This document shows, piece after piece, positions 19,367 to 30,800 of a stretch of DNA of 31,389 nucleotides. This stretch comes from Scenedesmus sp. ARA3 (lineage: Eukaryota > Chlorophyta > Chlorophyceae > Sphaeropleales > Scenedesmaceae), in contig RWJK01000673.1 of NCBI GenBank assembly GCA_004335835.1, positions 1 through 31,389 on the forward strand, given 5' to 3'. The notes below the pieces were generated by a model. It ran no database searches. It saw only the letters and a list, made by a program, of their open reading frames with translations, and was not told the DNA's origin. The stretch's first letter is position 1, and the number at the start of each line of letters is the position of its first letter. Both the position numbers and the translations under genes were made by a program.

Positions 19367-22300
19367 TCACGCTGAGGAGCCCTTGAGCTTGCTGCCCACC
19401 AGCTTCTCTGCTGCCTCATACGCCTCCTTCACCTTCTGCCCAGCTGCCTTCAGCACAGCCTCACTCTGACTGGCATACTTTGTGACAGCAAGGCCCAGTC
19501 CGATGTAACTGCCAAGCACCAGGATCTCTCCAAGCCACAGCGGCATGATGCCGTGTGTGCGGTGCTTGCCGTTGGGGGTTAGGTCTGAAGCCGGCTTGGC
19601 GGCGGCTGGCGCGGGCTTGGGCTTGGCCGGCTCGGCCTTCTTCACCTCGATCTGTTACGACAGGAAATTGACAAAAAAATGACAGATTATGTAACGAGTT
19701 GGGCTGTGAGGACGAGGCTTCAAGGAGGGGGTAGGGCAAGAGGTGGTTATGGGATGGCGATGAGTGCTGTGCAGTGTGCAAGAAAGCAGCCATGTCACCA
19801 AGCCGCATACACGCAATGAACGTAACAGCAACCAATTGGTTGCACTCCCGTATGAAATGATGAGCGGTTGAAGGTGACGGGTAACATGCGACATAGCATG
19901 CATGTGTGCCGCATGTGTGCACCAGATGTGCACAAATACAGCATGATCAAACATTCGTGTCTGCACATGCACACATGCCTTGAGCACACATGCATGCACA
20001 ACCAGCATCCAGACACTGCATGCTCAATAAAAGCTGCCCTGCAGCCCTACGCACCTTTGCAGGTGCAGGCGCTGGCACTGGCACTGGCACAGGCACTGGT
20101 GCCACTGGTGCACGCTGCTTGCAACAGCAGCACAGACAGGACAACAGCAGCAACAAAAACGCAAAACCATGAGCTAGCTGCATCAGTACAGCATGAGTTA
20201 TGGGAGACATGCAGAGCAGGGCTCCCAGCTTTGGTTGCAGATGACTCTGCTTCGCACAAGCAGTGCTAGGCATTACTACATGCTAGGGGCAATACGTCTT
20301 GGCATCATGCAGCAGCCATCTTCCCAAATGCCGCATGCAAGGCACACATGCATGCGTGCCGAAGGCTTGCAAGCGGAGCGAGCAGGCATGGCAAGGAACG
20401 TGCATCCGCAATCACTGGAGCATCATGCAGACTAACTGCTGCTGCTGCTGCTGCTGTTTTGAGCACGGCAATGCTGCACTGCATACGCTACCAAGCTTCC
20501 AACCATGCCTGCGACTGCGAGCAACATAACAACAGCACGAGGTCCTGTGCTACACTGCTGCTGCCGACTGCACATCGCCCAACAGCATCAAACATCACGC
20601 ATACATAATGCCTGTCATGTCATAACACTCTGTTACACTGCTGTTGTGTAACGCACCGTGCTCTTCCAGGGGTCTGGTGGCGTGCTGAAGCCGCTGCTGC
20701 TGGATGCTGCTGGCGCGGGCGCTGCGCGGGCCGGTGCTGCTGGCGCGGGCGCTGCGGGGGCAGGTGCAGGCTCAGCAGGCTTGCTGAAGCTGAAGCCACC
20801 AAACAGGGGCGTGGAGGGCTGCAGCAGCAGCAGCACCAGCAGCAGCAGCAGCAGCAGCACGGGGGCCATAGCAGCAAGAGTGTCAGCTTGTAGTCAACCA
20901 GCAGTGACCAGGGTGGGGCCACACAGCTCATGCGTGTCACATAGAGGCGCATTTCTGCCGTGCGAGGGACTACAGCTGCTGCTGGTGAAGAGTGCTTCTA
21001 CTGCGCTTGTTTTCTGAAGCCAACCTGCTCACCTCCTCACTCTCTGCGGGTGTGGGTGCTGGTGCTGCTGGCCTGTTCTTGGCTGCGCTCTCATACGCGG
21101 ACGAAGCCTCCTTCTTCAGGCCTGCCGCGCGGCTGGCAAAGTCGCCTGCAGGAAAAAGTAACAAGATTTGAATTTGGTGATGTGACAGCTGGGCAAGTGT
21201 CAGGGCATGTATGTTGGTGCAGCGGCCGGCACACATGGAAGGCACATGCTGCGACTCCTGACATGCTTAGTCAGCTGCACTTCTTCTTCTGCTGCTGACT
21301 GAAACTAGGTGGTGAAGATAAAAGGTATAAGATGTTTGTGCAACGACCAGCAGTGGAGCTGCTGCCAAGCAACAGACATGGCAAGTCAGCGATGGTGGCT
21401 TACTGGCAGGTGCAGGTGCAGGTGCTGCCGCTGGTGCTGGTGCTGCAGCTGGTGCTGCCTCGCCACTTGCCCGCGCAGCAGCCTTCTCGCGCCTGTGGCG
21501 GCACAGCAGACACATCACACAATGACAACGGGCGGGCAGAGAGCTTGAGTCGCATACACCGGGTTACGTGCTGTATCTGTCATCCGCCAAATGACTGTTA
21601 CTTGCTCCCACTGTGTGCTGCGTCTTTTCACTGCCAAGCCTTAACCCGCCAGCAATCACCTCAGCACTACAGCACTTGCCCATGCCCCTAAGGGTTTAAA
21701 AAACCCTGTCTCAGCAACACATGCATACGCTTCAAAGCCACAATGAGAGTGTTTGTCTGTCTGAATGCCAGGCCATGTTGCGAACTGAACGGGCTCTGTG
21801 ATGCTGCGCTTCTGCCTGTCGACTATGATAATCAAGTAACCGCATTTGTGTGCACAAAAAGCCACTGGTTTAAAAGATATCTGTGCATATGGTGCATACT
21901 CACGCCTCGCGCAGCAGCTCGCGGCGCCTCTCCAGCTCAGCTTGGCGCTTCTGGTAGGGAGACATCACCTGCGGCAGATACATACAGACACCCGGCCGCT
22001 GTTGGCGCTTGTTGTGTGTAGTACACAGCATGTACATGCCAGTGTGCAGTATGCTGTGGCCAGTCAGGGTAGGGAGGCGTCAGCTGCGGCAGCGATAGAC
22101 AGAGGTACCCAAGTATGACGTTTGTGTTGAAGCAGCAGGTATGTGTGGGTTATATCAGCCAAGCAGCAGAGCTCAGTACCAGGTGTTGGAGCTACCATGA
22201 TGCACACGGCTGTCAGCATGCTGCGGAGAACTGCTGCTGCTGTTGGTCGCCTATGCAGCAGCTTCTGGCGGCCTGACCGCACGCATGATGCACCACCTGT

Positions 22301-23265
22301 GTCTAGAGATGCTTCGTACAAGTCTATGCTGTTCTGAGTGCTGCTGCCGCACCTCCTTATCGTCTGCGCGTGCTGCAGCATGCAGCATCTGAGGTGCACA
22401 AGGCACAAATGGCGCAGCTAAAGTAAAAAGGCAGTTCAATAAGTCGCTGGTGCTGCTGCCGCACCTCCTCATCGTCTGCGAATGCTGTCACCCCATTGTC
22501 AGACACAGCTTGCAGGACCACAGGCAATACAAACCATGCTGCAGCTGCTGGCCTATCCACACATGCAACTAAAATCATAGATGCGGTTGCCCCAGTGCTG
22601 CTGCCGCACCTCCTCATCGTCTGCGAATGCTGGCGGCGCGTACGCTGCGTCCATGGCGGTAGCACCAGACAGCGTCACCGCTGCTGCCAGCAGTGACGGT
22701 GCCAGGCGGTCAAAGAGGGTGACCTCCTGCAACAGCAGGACAGGCAATGCTTGAAGGTGCGCAGCTTTGCAGTTTTCATGCTAGACTGTCCATCTTTACA
22801 ATGATACAGTAGTACACTGTGAGGGCAGCACAGTCACTAGGTGACTTGACTGTAGCAGCGACAAGCAACTAGTTTCCACCGGCGACAGGTAGACTGCAGA
22901 TATTTAGACGCAGTGTGGTAATGGTTCTACTACAGGCTGTAGGATGCAGCAGTCAGCGGCTGTGCAAGATGCAACAGGAGGCTCAGCTGCTGCTAGCAGC
23001 AGCACCAGTAGGTTCCAACACTACTACTAGCCCTGCCAGCCTCCTGCAGGTACTTTTGTTGCCGCATACAACAATAATGCCACCGCAAGCAAGCAATTGT
23101 GCACCAATGAGCGTACGGGGAGGGAGTGCGGGGCAGATCCATGTGCTGGTGCCTCACCTGGTCCCTGCTCGCCCTGCTGACCACAGCAGCACGTGCTGGG
23201 CGTGCAGCGGAGCGTGTGCCAGCAGCACCAGCCTTGAAGGCGCGTGACTTCATTGCCAACGCCAT
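19367..23265 (-). CDS. Chloroplast-targeted Ala/Pro-rich thylakoid protein with C-terminal membrane helix, 8 exons, 332 aa
   Basis: Minus-strand exons: 23265-23158, 22726-22610, 21968-21904, 21492-21404, 21145-21033, 20818-20657, 20114-20055, 19651-19367; 999 nt, all in phase. Residues 1-36 are a basic, Ala/Ser/Arg-rich chloroplast transit peptide. A hydrophobic stretch (about 45-66) ends APPAFA before DDEE, a typical thylakoid processing site, so the N-terminus probably reaches the lumen. Then come a charged segment (YQKRQAELERRRELLREA), Ala/Pro and Pro/Val linkers, a segment KKEASSAYESAAKN, one membrane helix at about 273-293 (WLGEILVLGSYIGLGLAVTK) and a basic amphipathic tail. This bitopic layout recalls the algal cytochrome b6f-associated protein PETO, but I cannot confirm it from sequence memory, so no symbol is given. 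Copies of the exon 2 donor end lie in intron 2. It is divergent to the gene at 23693. Confidence 0.8.
22338..22486 (-). repeat. Two copies of exon 2 donor end in the thylakoid protein gene
   Basis: On the minus strand the end of exon 2 (AFADDEE, donor GTGCGGCAGCAGCA at 22610/22609) is repeated at about 22449-22486 and 22338-22370. Both copies keep the donor and following intron bases. The first still codes TAFADDEE; the second has ADDKE. They lie about 150 and 110 nt apart within intron 2. Confidence 0.82.
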
Positions 23266-23692
23266 TGCGTGAAAGCTGTGCTGCCACCAGTGCGAGACCA
23301 GAGATGCGCTCCCGTCAACGCACGCCCTTCAATGCTTGAGCGGATCGGTTGTTTATAAACAAAGCCTATGTAAACAGCGATGTCAGCAGCAAATTTTACT
23401 GACGCGGTCAGGCAATGGACGGTGCAACTCTCGCCATAACCATAACACAAGTCGCTCCAATTGCGACAGTGATGCAGTTCATCAGCAGCCAACGTGTCAA
23501 ACCAAGAAAAGCAGTCTGTGCAAGCACAGAACAGCACGTGCGGGTTGTCCCAAACATATTCGTGGCAGCACCCATCAGCAGCAGCAGGCGAAAAACACAC
23601 AAGCAAGAATTTTCTACTTGCACACCAGGATGCTGTGCATCAGGGCCACCCAGCAGCTAGCACTGCCATGCAGCAGCTTGGCAGCTCGCAGC
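23266..23692. promoter_or_regulatory. Divergent promoter region between thylakoid and small Cys-protein genes
   Basis: The two start codons face away from each other across this 427-bp gap. An open frame on the plus strand extends back to 23336 ahead of the chosen ATG at 23693, but its composition looks non-coding. No specific promoter element can be assigned. Confidence 0.4.
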
Positions 23693-24737
23693 ATGTCCAG
23701 CTTGCACTCATTGCTGCTAGGAGCACCCCCAGCAGACAGCAGCAGCAGCAGCTTGCAGCAACCGCAGAGATCGCTGCCGCCAGCAGATGGAAGCAGCTAT
23801 GAAAGCAGCAGTGGATGGCTACAGGAGCAGCAGCAGCAGCAGCAGCAGCCGGAGCAGCAGCTACCCTCGCTTTGTGGCGAGCCAAAGAACAAGGTGAGCA
23901 CACGCAGCAGCTCAGCTGCAGTGCACCACGCAGATGTGCACAGGAGCTGGGGAATTTGTAAGCTGAGGTCTCCTTTGTGCTCTCTTGCTCACGCATGCAT
24001 CATGAACTGGGCAGTGCCAGCAGGCCAGGGGTTCAGCAGCTGCGGCAGCTGCAGAGGCAGCAGCTAGTGCATACCAAGTAACGTGGGTGCATGCTGCTCA
24101 ACGTGTTAGCTTGCTGTGGCATCACAGACACAGAGATGTTGGCCCATAACGCTGGTTATATGCGCTGTGTGCTGCTGCCTGCAGCTGTCGCTGCACCGGC
24201 GAGGCAACAGGCGCATCTCATACTACTCCAAGCGCCAGGGACTCTTCGCCTTCTGCAAGTGAGCACTGGCTGCGACTTGGCTTGGCGCTTCAAGCCCTGC
24301 AGCAGCAGCAGCAACAGCAACAGCAGCAGCCCAGCTCAGCATGCTGTCAGCCTTGCAGGATTGGATGCAGCACCAGCGGCAGCAACCTAGTTGCAGCATG
24401 CTGGGCAGCGTGCATGAATGGTTGCATCACAATCAGGCTCATGCCCACTATGCCGCATTTGCTCGCGTGCTCACTCGCGTGCGGGCGCCTGCTGCGTGTT
24501 GCAGGCATTGCCGCCAGACTGGCATCAAAGCTATCGACTATTAACATCAAGACTCTGCCCACCACTGCTTGCACACGCCTCACTCGCGCCGCGCTTCTTG
24601 TTGTGTGTGCATGCTGCAGGCACTGCGGCCAGACCGGTACGCCGCACCAATACTTTGCGGCCAACGAGCGCTGCAGCGGGCAGTGCCTGGCGCCGCCCAG
24701 CAAGGCGTACCCGCGCGAGTACAAGCCGCCCTGCTGA
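23693..24737 (+). CDS. Small Ser/Gln-rich protein with C-terminal Cys cluster, 3 exons, 130 aa, function unknown
   Basis: Exons 23693-23893, 24185-24258 and 24620-24737 total 393 nt and stay in frame. The first 65 residues are Ser/Gln/Pro-rich and probably disordered. The rest is more constrained: LCGEPKNK, then LSLHRRGNRRISYYSKRQG, then FCKHCGQTG...ERCSGQC. The CX2C...CX3C arrangement (15 residues between) plus an earlier Cys could bind a metal, but I do not recognise the family. The start is the ATG before SSLHSLLLG; in-frame ATGs further upstream (23632, 23336) are possible. Intron 2 contains a decoy copy of exon 3's start, and the C-terminal codons recur several times after the stop. Conservation across the two introns and clean phases support a real gene. 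Confidence 0.7.
24505..24544 (+). repeat. Poison copy of exon 3 start in the small Cys-protein gene
   Basis: After the acceptor GTGTTGCAG this copy reads HCRQTGIKAIDY and a stop, in the phase left by exon 2. The genuine exon 3 at 24620 reads HCGQTGTPHQYF and continues. Spacing is 115 nt, and the upstream intron sequence (CGC/CTCGCG...TGCTGCAGGCA) is shared. Confidence 0.82.
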
Positions 24738-24787
24738 GCACCTCTTGTTGCAAAAGCATATGTAGTGTGATGAGGCAGCAGTGCTGA

Positions 24788-25163
24788 GGTCAGCGGGCAG
24801 TGCCTCGAGCCGCCCAGCAAGGCGTACCCCCGCGAGTACTACTTGTAGTACAAGCCGCCCTGCTGAGCAATTTGCTGGACAGCAGCAGCAGCAGCAGCAG
24901 CAGCTGATCTAGCAGTGCTATGGGCAGTGGCCACCACAGGCTGCCTGTGTATGCGCGAGTACAAGGCGCCCTGCTGAGCAGCAGCAGCAGCCTCAGCTGC
25001 TGACCAAGCAGTGCACTGCATAGTGGTCGCCACAGGCTGGCTAACACCACCTGTATATGCGCGAGCACAAGCTGCCCTGCTGAGCAGCAGCAGCTGACCA
25101 AGAAGTGCTATGGGCAGTGGACACCACAGGCTGCCTGTGTATGCGCAAGCCGCACCGTGCTGA
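24788..25163 (+). repeat. Tandem copies of the 3' coding end of the small Cys-protein gene
   Basis: The gene ends SKAYPREYKPPC-stop at 24737. Copies of this ending follow at about 24788-24866, 24955-24977, 25058-25084 and, weaker, 25140-25163, each ending in GCCCTGCTGAG or a variant. They are separated by CAG tracts and by a repeated GCAGTGGCCACCACAGGCTG-type block. The first copy carries a 12-bp insertion that makes a 16-bp palindrome (24836-24851). Confidence 0.85.
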
Positions 25164-25453
25164 GCAGCGCCTGATGTTTTACAAGTGTGACAAGGCAGCA
25201 GTGCTGTGGGCAGCGGTTGACGCCGGTCAGGCTGCCTTTGCCTGGACGCATGGTCAGGCGGGCTTGAGGAGAGGAGGCAACTTGAAGTGAGAGAGATGGT
25301 TCTTGCTGCAGGGAGCTGTGAGTGTTGTGATGCACAACATATGCATGCACCGACGAAAAGATGCGTCCTGCAACGCCTTGGTGTAGTTTGTCTGCTGGGC
25401 TGCGGATTGTCGCATGCACAGCTCTGTCTCCGCTGTTTTACGACGGATTGTGG

Positions 25454-25580
25454 CTTTTACTTTGCTACGCTCAGATGTGTGATAAGCAGCATCAGTAGAT
25501 CTTTTTAGATCTGTGTGAACAGATCTCAAAAAACACAGCAGATGCTGCCTTCTCACACATCTGAGCTTAGCAAAGTAAAG
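25454..25580. repeat. Inverted repeat with 40-bp arms and internal palindrome
   Basis: Arm 25454-25493 is the reverse complement of 25541-25580 except for about four differences. The 47-base spacer holds a perfect AGATCT-based palindrome (about 25497-25512). The element could form a long hairpin in DNA or RNA. No target-site duplication or transposase is visible. Confidence 0.75.
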
Positions 25581-25606
25581 GAACCACGTGGTGCTTGGGA
25601 CTCCCA

Positions 25607-25625
25607 ACACTGTTCGGAACAGTGT
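25607..25625. repeat. Short perfect inverted repeat (9-bp arms)
   Basis: ACACTGTTC and GAACAGTGT flank a single G. It sits just beyond the larger inverted repeat and the CCACGTGG palindrome, making this a palindrome-dense patch. A protein-binding or replication role is possible but nothing in the sequence decides. Confidence 0.6.
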
Positions 25626-26156
25626 CCTGGGTGGAACCTCTAATCCTTTTATACCTTTGTGTTGTCCTGTGCTGCAAACGTACTTGTATGCAACCGCACG
25701 TTCTTGATCTACGCTGCGGCAGCTATGCACACGCAGCTATGATTTGGAGCGAAAGCAGATATGATTTAGGTGATGCGGGGGGTGCCCACTGCTGCGGTGG
25801 CAAGTACGGGATGCAAGTACGGGATGACAGACTGCTCCCACACCAAGGTAGTAGGCACCGGACTGTAAGTGTTAGACTTTTTTTGGCACAGAAACTCTGT
25901 AAGGGCTTCGGACGCGCGGATTGCGACCGAGCCACGCGTTCGAACTTCAACGTCAGCACCAGTGCCTGTCAAACATTGGACGGCTGCATCATTCGCGCCT
26001 CAACGCTCACTCTGTCATTGACTCGGCCAGCAATGCGACGTATGACTATGGTGAAACAGTCTTCTGAGAGCTATCATATCACAATGTTCAGGCCCCGAGT
26101 GCACTCGGTCTGCTTCTGAGAAGGTCTTCGCCACGCGAAAGTTCACATCAGTCGTC

Positions 26157-27812
26157 ATGGCGAACATAGTCCTCACGTATAGCTCAGCTTCTGATGCACT
26201 GTTTATAAACATAACAGGTCTGCTCTCAGATCAAGTTGGTGGGGCAACGGTGGTGCCCGTCCGACCAGAACTAGCCAAGTCTCCAGTGCTGCTCGTGCAC
26301 ATCCCTGAGCAAACCTTGCAGCATGCACTGGAAGTCGCATCAGATCAACATGCCGTGCAGGTCCAGAACAGAAGCAGCAACAGCACATCCCACCTGGCAA
26401 AGAACGGCAGCAGCACCACAGCAGCAGCAGCCGCTGCTGCGGCAGCAGCAGCAACCGACAGTGCGCAACCTGGGTCAGGTGCATTGCAAGACAGCCGCTG
26501 CAGCAGGTTAGATGTGACACCAGCAGAGGCGGTGCTGCTAGCAATTACATGCCTGGAGAGGGTCAAGGTGAGCAGCAGAGTGGTCTGCTGATGCATTGTA
26601 CTACAGTGCCTGATCTCAGCTGCCAATGCTGGCCCAGCTCGGAGCAGCAGTGCTTTGTACGTGTAATGCATCCTGCAAGCGCTGCACTGCTTGATGTCAA
26701 AGAGCATAGCACCAGACATGTTTTTCTTTCTGGCAATTTGTACTATCAGCGGTGTGGTATCTGAGCAGGCACCAGGTCTGACATGTCGCCAGTGCATAGA
26801 TGATCAGCGCATTGCTGCTGTAGATGCTGTGTAGATGCTCAGTGTACTGCTGTGCTGCATTGGCTGGCTCCTGCATGCAGGCCAGCAGTGAGGTCCTGCA
26901 GCTGCTGCAGCAGCATGGCCCGGCAGATGGACAGCTGGCAAAAAGCAGCGCAGCAGCTGAAGGTGATGGGCAGCAGCTGCCAGGACAAGACGCGCCTGCA
27001 TTGCTGCCGCTGCTGCAGAGGTGCGTCAGTTTCAAAAGTTGGGTCTGCTGCACATGTGTATATAACACACTGTGTTACTGGCAGTGTTGTGCGGCTCACA
27101 TGCAGTACAGCTGAGCGCCTACTCGTATCTATGTTGTTTTGCTGGTGCCGCTGCCGTGTTGCGCACGTGTGGCGTACGTGCAAAACTCGAGCGAATCATT
27201 GCGAGCGCAACCCAGGTCGGACACATGCACCTGTACTGTGTCACACAAACGTGTTGCTGCTGCTGCTGCTGCTGCTGCAGGTGTGGGGTGCTGACTGGGA
27301 TGGTGCCGCTGCATGACCCGGCAGCAGTGGCGCGGCTGCGGCGCAAGGCCATGACTTCCCTACTGGCCCCTGCACACGACTTCAGGCAAGTGCAGCCGCT
27401 GACGTTTCAGCATGATTTATCTTACATCTTAAAACAGCAACCAGCCCTGGGTTTGACCACTACTGCTGGGCAGGGTTACTACACCTAGGCCATGCAAGGA
27501 ACAAGTTGTGCACACTGGCTGCAGAATCGGGGCTTGTTGCCTGCTTGCTGTCCCCACAGTGTAGCATGCATGCATGCAAGCAGGGAGCGGCTCTCCTGGT
27601 GCATCATGACTGCATGCAATTGAGATGCAATGCACCGGATGTTGTGACTGTGGCGCTCATTCACCTTGGGACCCGTGTGCGGTTTTGCAAAAACAAACCT
27701 CGCAGGGCTTACTTTGGCAGCGCTGTGGGCTTCCACCTGGCCCTGCTGAATGCACTCGCCACTTGGCTGCTGGCACCTGCAGCCGTGGCCACGTACCTGC
27801 TGTGGGCGCTGC

Positions 27813-27854
<42 letters not shown>

Positions 27855-30800
27855 GCAGCGGCCAAGCTGTTGATGCGCAAGGTGATTTCAGCACAAGGCA
27901 CTGCCATGCTGTATGTGCATTCGGTGCTGTTGAGTGCAGCATCACCGAAGGTGTGGCTGGCTGTGACTGCTGCATTTCTGGTGCAACACATATCGATCCA
28001 GCCCACCGGCGTCCGCAGTCAAGTAATGTCACAGACTGCAGACAGCATAACTGCTGCTGCCCGCCACACTGCTGACCCATTGCCTTACTTGTTGCCGTGG
28101 CAAGGAACGTGTGGCTTTGCTGCTGCTGCCCCTCGCTTCTGCTGTGTACTGCAGGCAATGCCCTTTCCAGCCCTCTGCTGCCGCTGCTGGTGTGCTTCCA
28201 CCTGCTGTGGAGCGCAGCAGGCCTCAAGCTGTGGGCCAGGAGGGAGGCAGCACTGAGGCAGGCCTGGCGCTTAGACGGCAGCAGCAGCAGCAACAGTGCT
28301 ACAGATCCTGATAGGGCATGGAGCAATGCACGCCCAGCACCAGCAGCTGCAGCAGCGGGGCCTCTGACAGCACCTGCAATGACAGCAGCAGCAGCTGCCC
28401 CAGCGCCTGCCGGTCCTGCAGAGCAGCAGGACAGCCTGTCTCCTCTGCCTAGTGCTGCAGCAGCTCCGGTGGCAGTAGGCCGGCCAGCTGCTGTGATGGG
28501 TTCTGCTGCTGCTGCTGCTGTTGGAGGCTCTGATGGTTTAGCCGGTCCTGTAGCAGCAGGGTCTGGGCTGGACTTGGCTGCTGGCATGAGTGGTGGGCTG
28601 GGGCCTGGTCAGGGCCTGAGTGCAGCCAGCCTTGAGGTGGCTGCTGCTGCTGGCGTGAGGAGGGAGTACACAGGTGGGCAGGGGCTTGCACTGATTGGCT
28701 TGGTGCTTGAGTGTGAGGTGACTTGGCGCTTGCAGGGCCTGAGTGCAGCTGTCTTGAGGTGGCTGCTGCTGCTGGGGTGAGGCGGGAGTACACAGGTGGG
28801 TGGAGGGGCTGTCGAAGTGATTAGCTGGCATGGCATGTGCATACTGCCACAACCGCTTTTGGGTGATGGTGGGTGGTCAGGGCCTGAGTGCTGCCAGCCT
28901 GGAGGTGGCTGCTGCTGCTGGCGTGAGGCGGGAGTACACAGGTGGGCAGGGGCTGGCATTGGCTTGCTGCTTGCATTGGCTTGGTGCTTGAGTGGTGGGC
29001 TGGAGCCTGGTCAAGGCCCGAGTGCTGCCAGTCTTGAGGTGGCTGCTGCTGCTGGCGGGAGGCGGGAGTACACAGGTGGGCAGGGGCCCTGTGGGAATGG
29101 GTGGGTGCACACAAGCGGGTGGGTGGGTGGGCGGATAGGGCGGGTGCTTTGTGTATGTGGCTGTATGGTCATGAACGGGCATGCGCTGATACGCCTCGCC
29201 ACTCACCACTCAGTTTCGCTCGTGACGCTTGCGTCAAGCCCGGCGCTCAGCTACGCACTTTCGTCCATGCTGCCTTCACCTCCGCTGCTTTCCACCTGCT
29301 ACGCCATCCTCTGTGATCCCCTGCTGCTGCCCTCACCAGTGCTGCAAACGCCTGCAGGCCGCTGGCGCAACAGCCCCACCGGCCACCAGGCACTATCCCT
29401 TCCACGTCCACGACATCCAACCCCTCGCCTTGCTGCTGTATTGCACTGCCCTGCAGGCCGCTGGCGCATCAGCCCCACCAGCCACCAGCCAGCACTGCTG
29501 CCACACATCTGCTCCTGTAACCCCTCTGCTGGACAATCCTGACTCATCACCCTGCAGGCCGCTGGCGCATCAATCCATTCACACACCAGCTCGAGCTTTT
29601 CAGCTCCCCAGCCCAGCAGCTGCTACGGCTGCTGGCCTCAGCAGCAGCAACAGCGCTGCTGCTGGCGGCGGCTGCAGCGCTGCTGCTGCTGTGCCTCAAC
29701 CTGCAGGGGTACATTCCCCCTCAGCAGGCGCGGCTGTACTGGAGGAGCTTGGCTGCTCTGTGTGCCCCTGGTGGCTGGTTTAGCAAGGACAGCGGAGCTA
29801 TTTTGAGCCAGGTGTGTAAGCAGCCATCACATGCTGCCAATATGGTACAAGTTACTGCTACTGCCATGCAGTGCGTATGGCTGAAAGGCGTCGGTAGAAT
29901 GCTTGTTACGAGCATAGTAGCGTGGCTTTGATCATGCACTGCATCTGCAATGCCTGCTGGTTTGTTCCAGCGTGCATTGGCATTGTCGTGGGCGGTGCTG
30001 CTACTTTGGCTCTTCTCATCGCTAACAGCCAACGCCACTGGTTGCATGTTGCTGCAGGTGCCGTTGGTGGTGCGCTCTGCTGTCACCATCCTTTACACCT
30101 CCAATGTATATGGGTGAGTGCCGCTGTTACCATACAGCTGAGGATCCTTGCCATAATGTTTATCGTGCGCAGCTTGCCTTTGCATTACATTACAATACTT
30201 TACATTATTGCCTGGTGTTTGACACCCGTTTCATTTGCTTTCACTAAGCATACTTTATGTTTGTGTGGTTCCCTGCAGGCCTGCAGCGCAGCTGCTGACG
30301 CGGCTGGAGAACCACCGCACGCTAGAAGGCTTTGCGGCGTGCCTGACAGCCAAGCAGGCGGCGCTGCAGGTGCTGTTCACCTTTGGGCCCGTGGCCTACG
30401 TGGGGCTGGCAGGTGTGCCTGGCAGAGCTTGATTCTTGGTGAACTTCTGGACTGTTTACAATTACTGGCAATGCAGCCAGCCGTTATGCGGTCAACCTCT
30501 TAGTTGAAAACAATTGCCATTCGCTAATGCTGCTCCTGCTGTTGTGGCAGAGACGGCGGCCTGCCGTAGCGGTGTAGTTACGATATGATCAGTATGTTGT
30601 ACCTACTGCAATACCTTTGGTGGTTTGGTTTTTGTTGCCGCTCCTGCAGGTGCCGGTGCTGCTGCTGCCAGGTCTGAGGTGGCTGCATTCTTCAAAGTTG
30701 AGCTGCTGCAGGAGCTGCACACAAACAGCCTCTGCTGCAAATAAAAACTCAGCAGTATGTTGTGTTTGCTGCCACGCAGGTGCTGGCGCTGCTGCTGCCA

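Larger units (their letters stand above)
25164..26156. other. Intergenic spacer upstream of the anoctamin gene
   Basis: Open frames occur on both strands (for example 25254-25730 minus and 25595-26119 plus), but neither shows a recognisable domain and both cross the inverted repeat at 25454-25580, so I do not call them genes. Other marks are a CCACGTGG G-box-like palindrome at 25584-25591 and a short direct repeat CAAGTACGGGATG at about 25801-25826. Confidence 0.45.

Noticed and set aside
23336..23692. N-terminal extension of the small Cys-protein frame
   Set aside because: The frame is open, but this part has random-looking composition and would occupy the whole divergent promoter; the ATG at 23693 is preferred, though not proven.
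25900..25990. tRNA-like GTTCGAA sequence near 25938
   Set aside because: No matching T-stem, anticodon arm or acceptor stem could be laid out around it.
25254..26119. Open frames of 158 (minus) and 174 (plus) codons in the spacer
   Set aside because: They lack recognisable motifs, overlap each other on opposite strands, and one crosses the inverted repeat.
27709..28587. 292-codon minus-strand open frame rich in Ala/Pro
   Set aside because: It is antisense to anoctamin exons 4 and 5, whose plus-strand reading carries membrane helices and family motifs and splices in phase.
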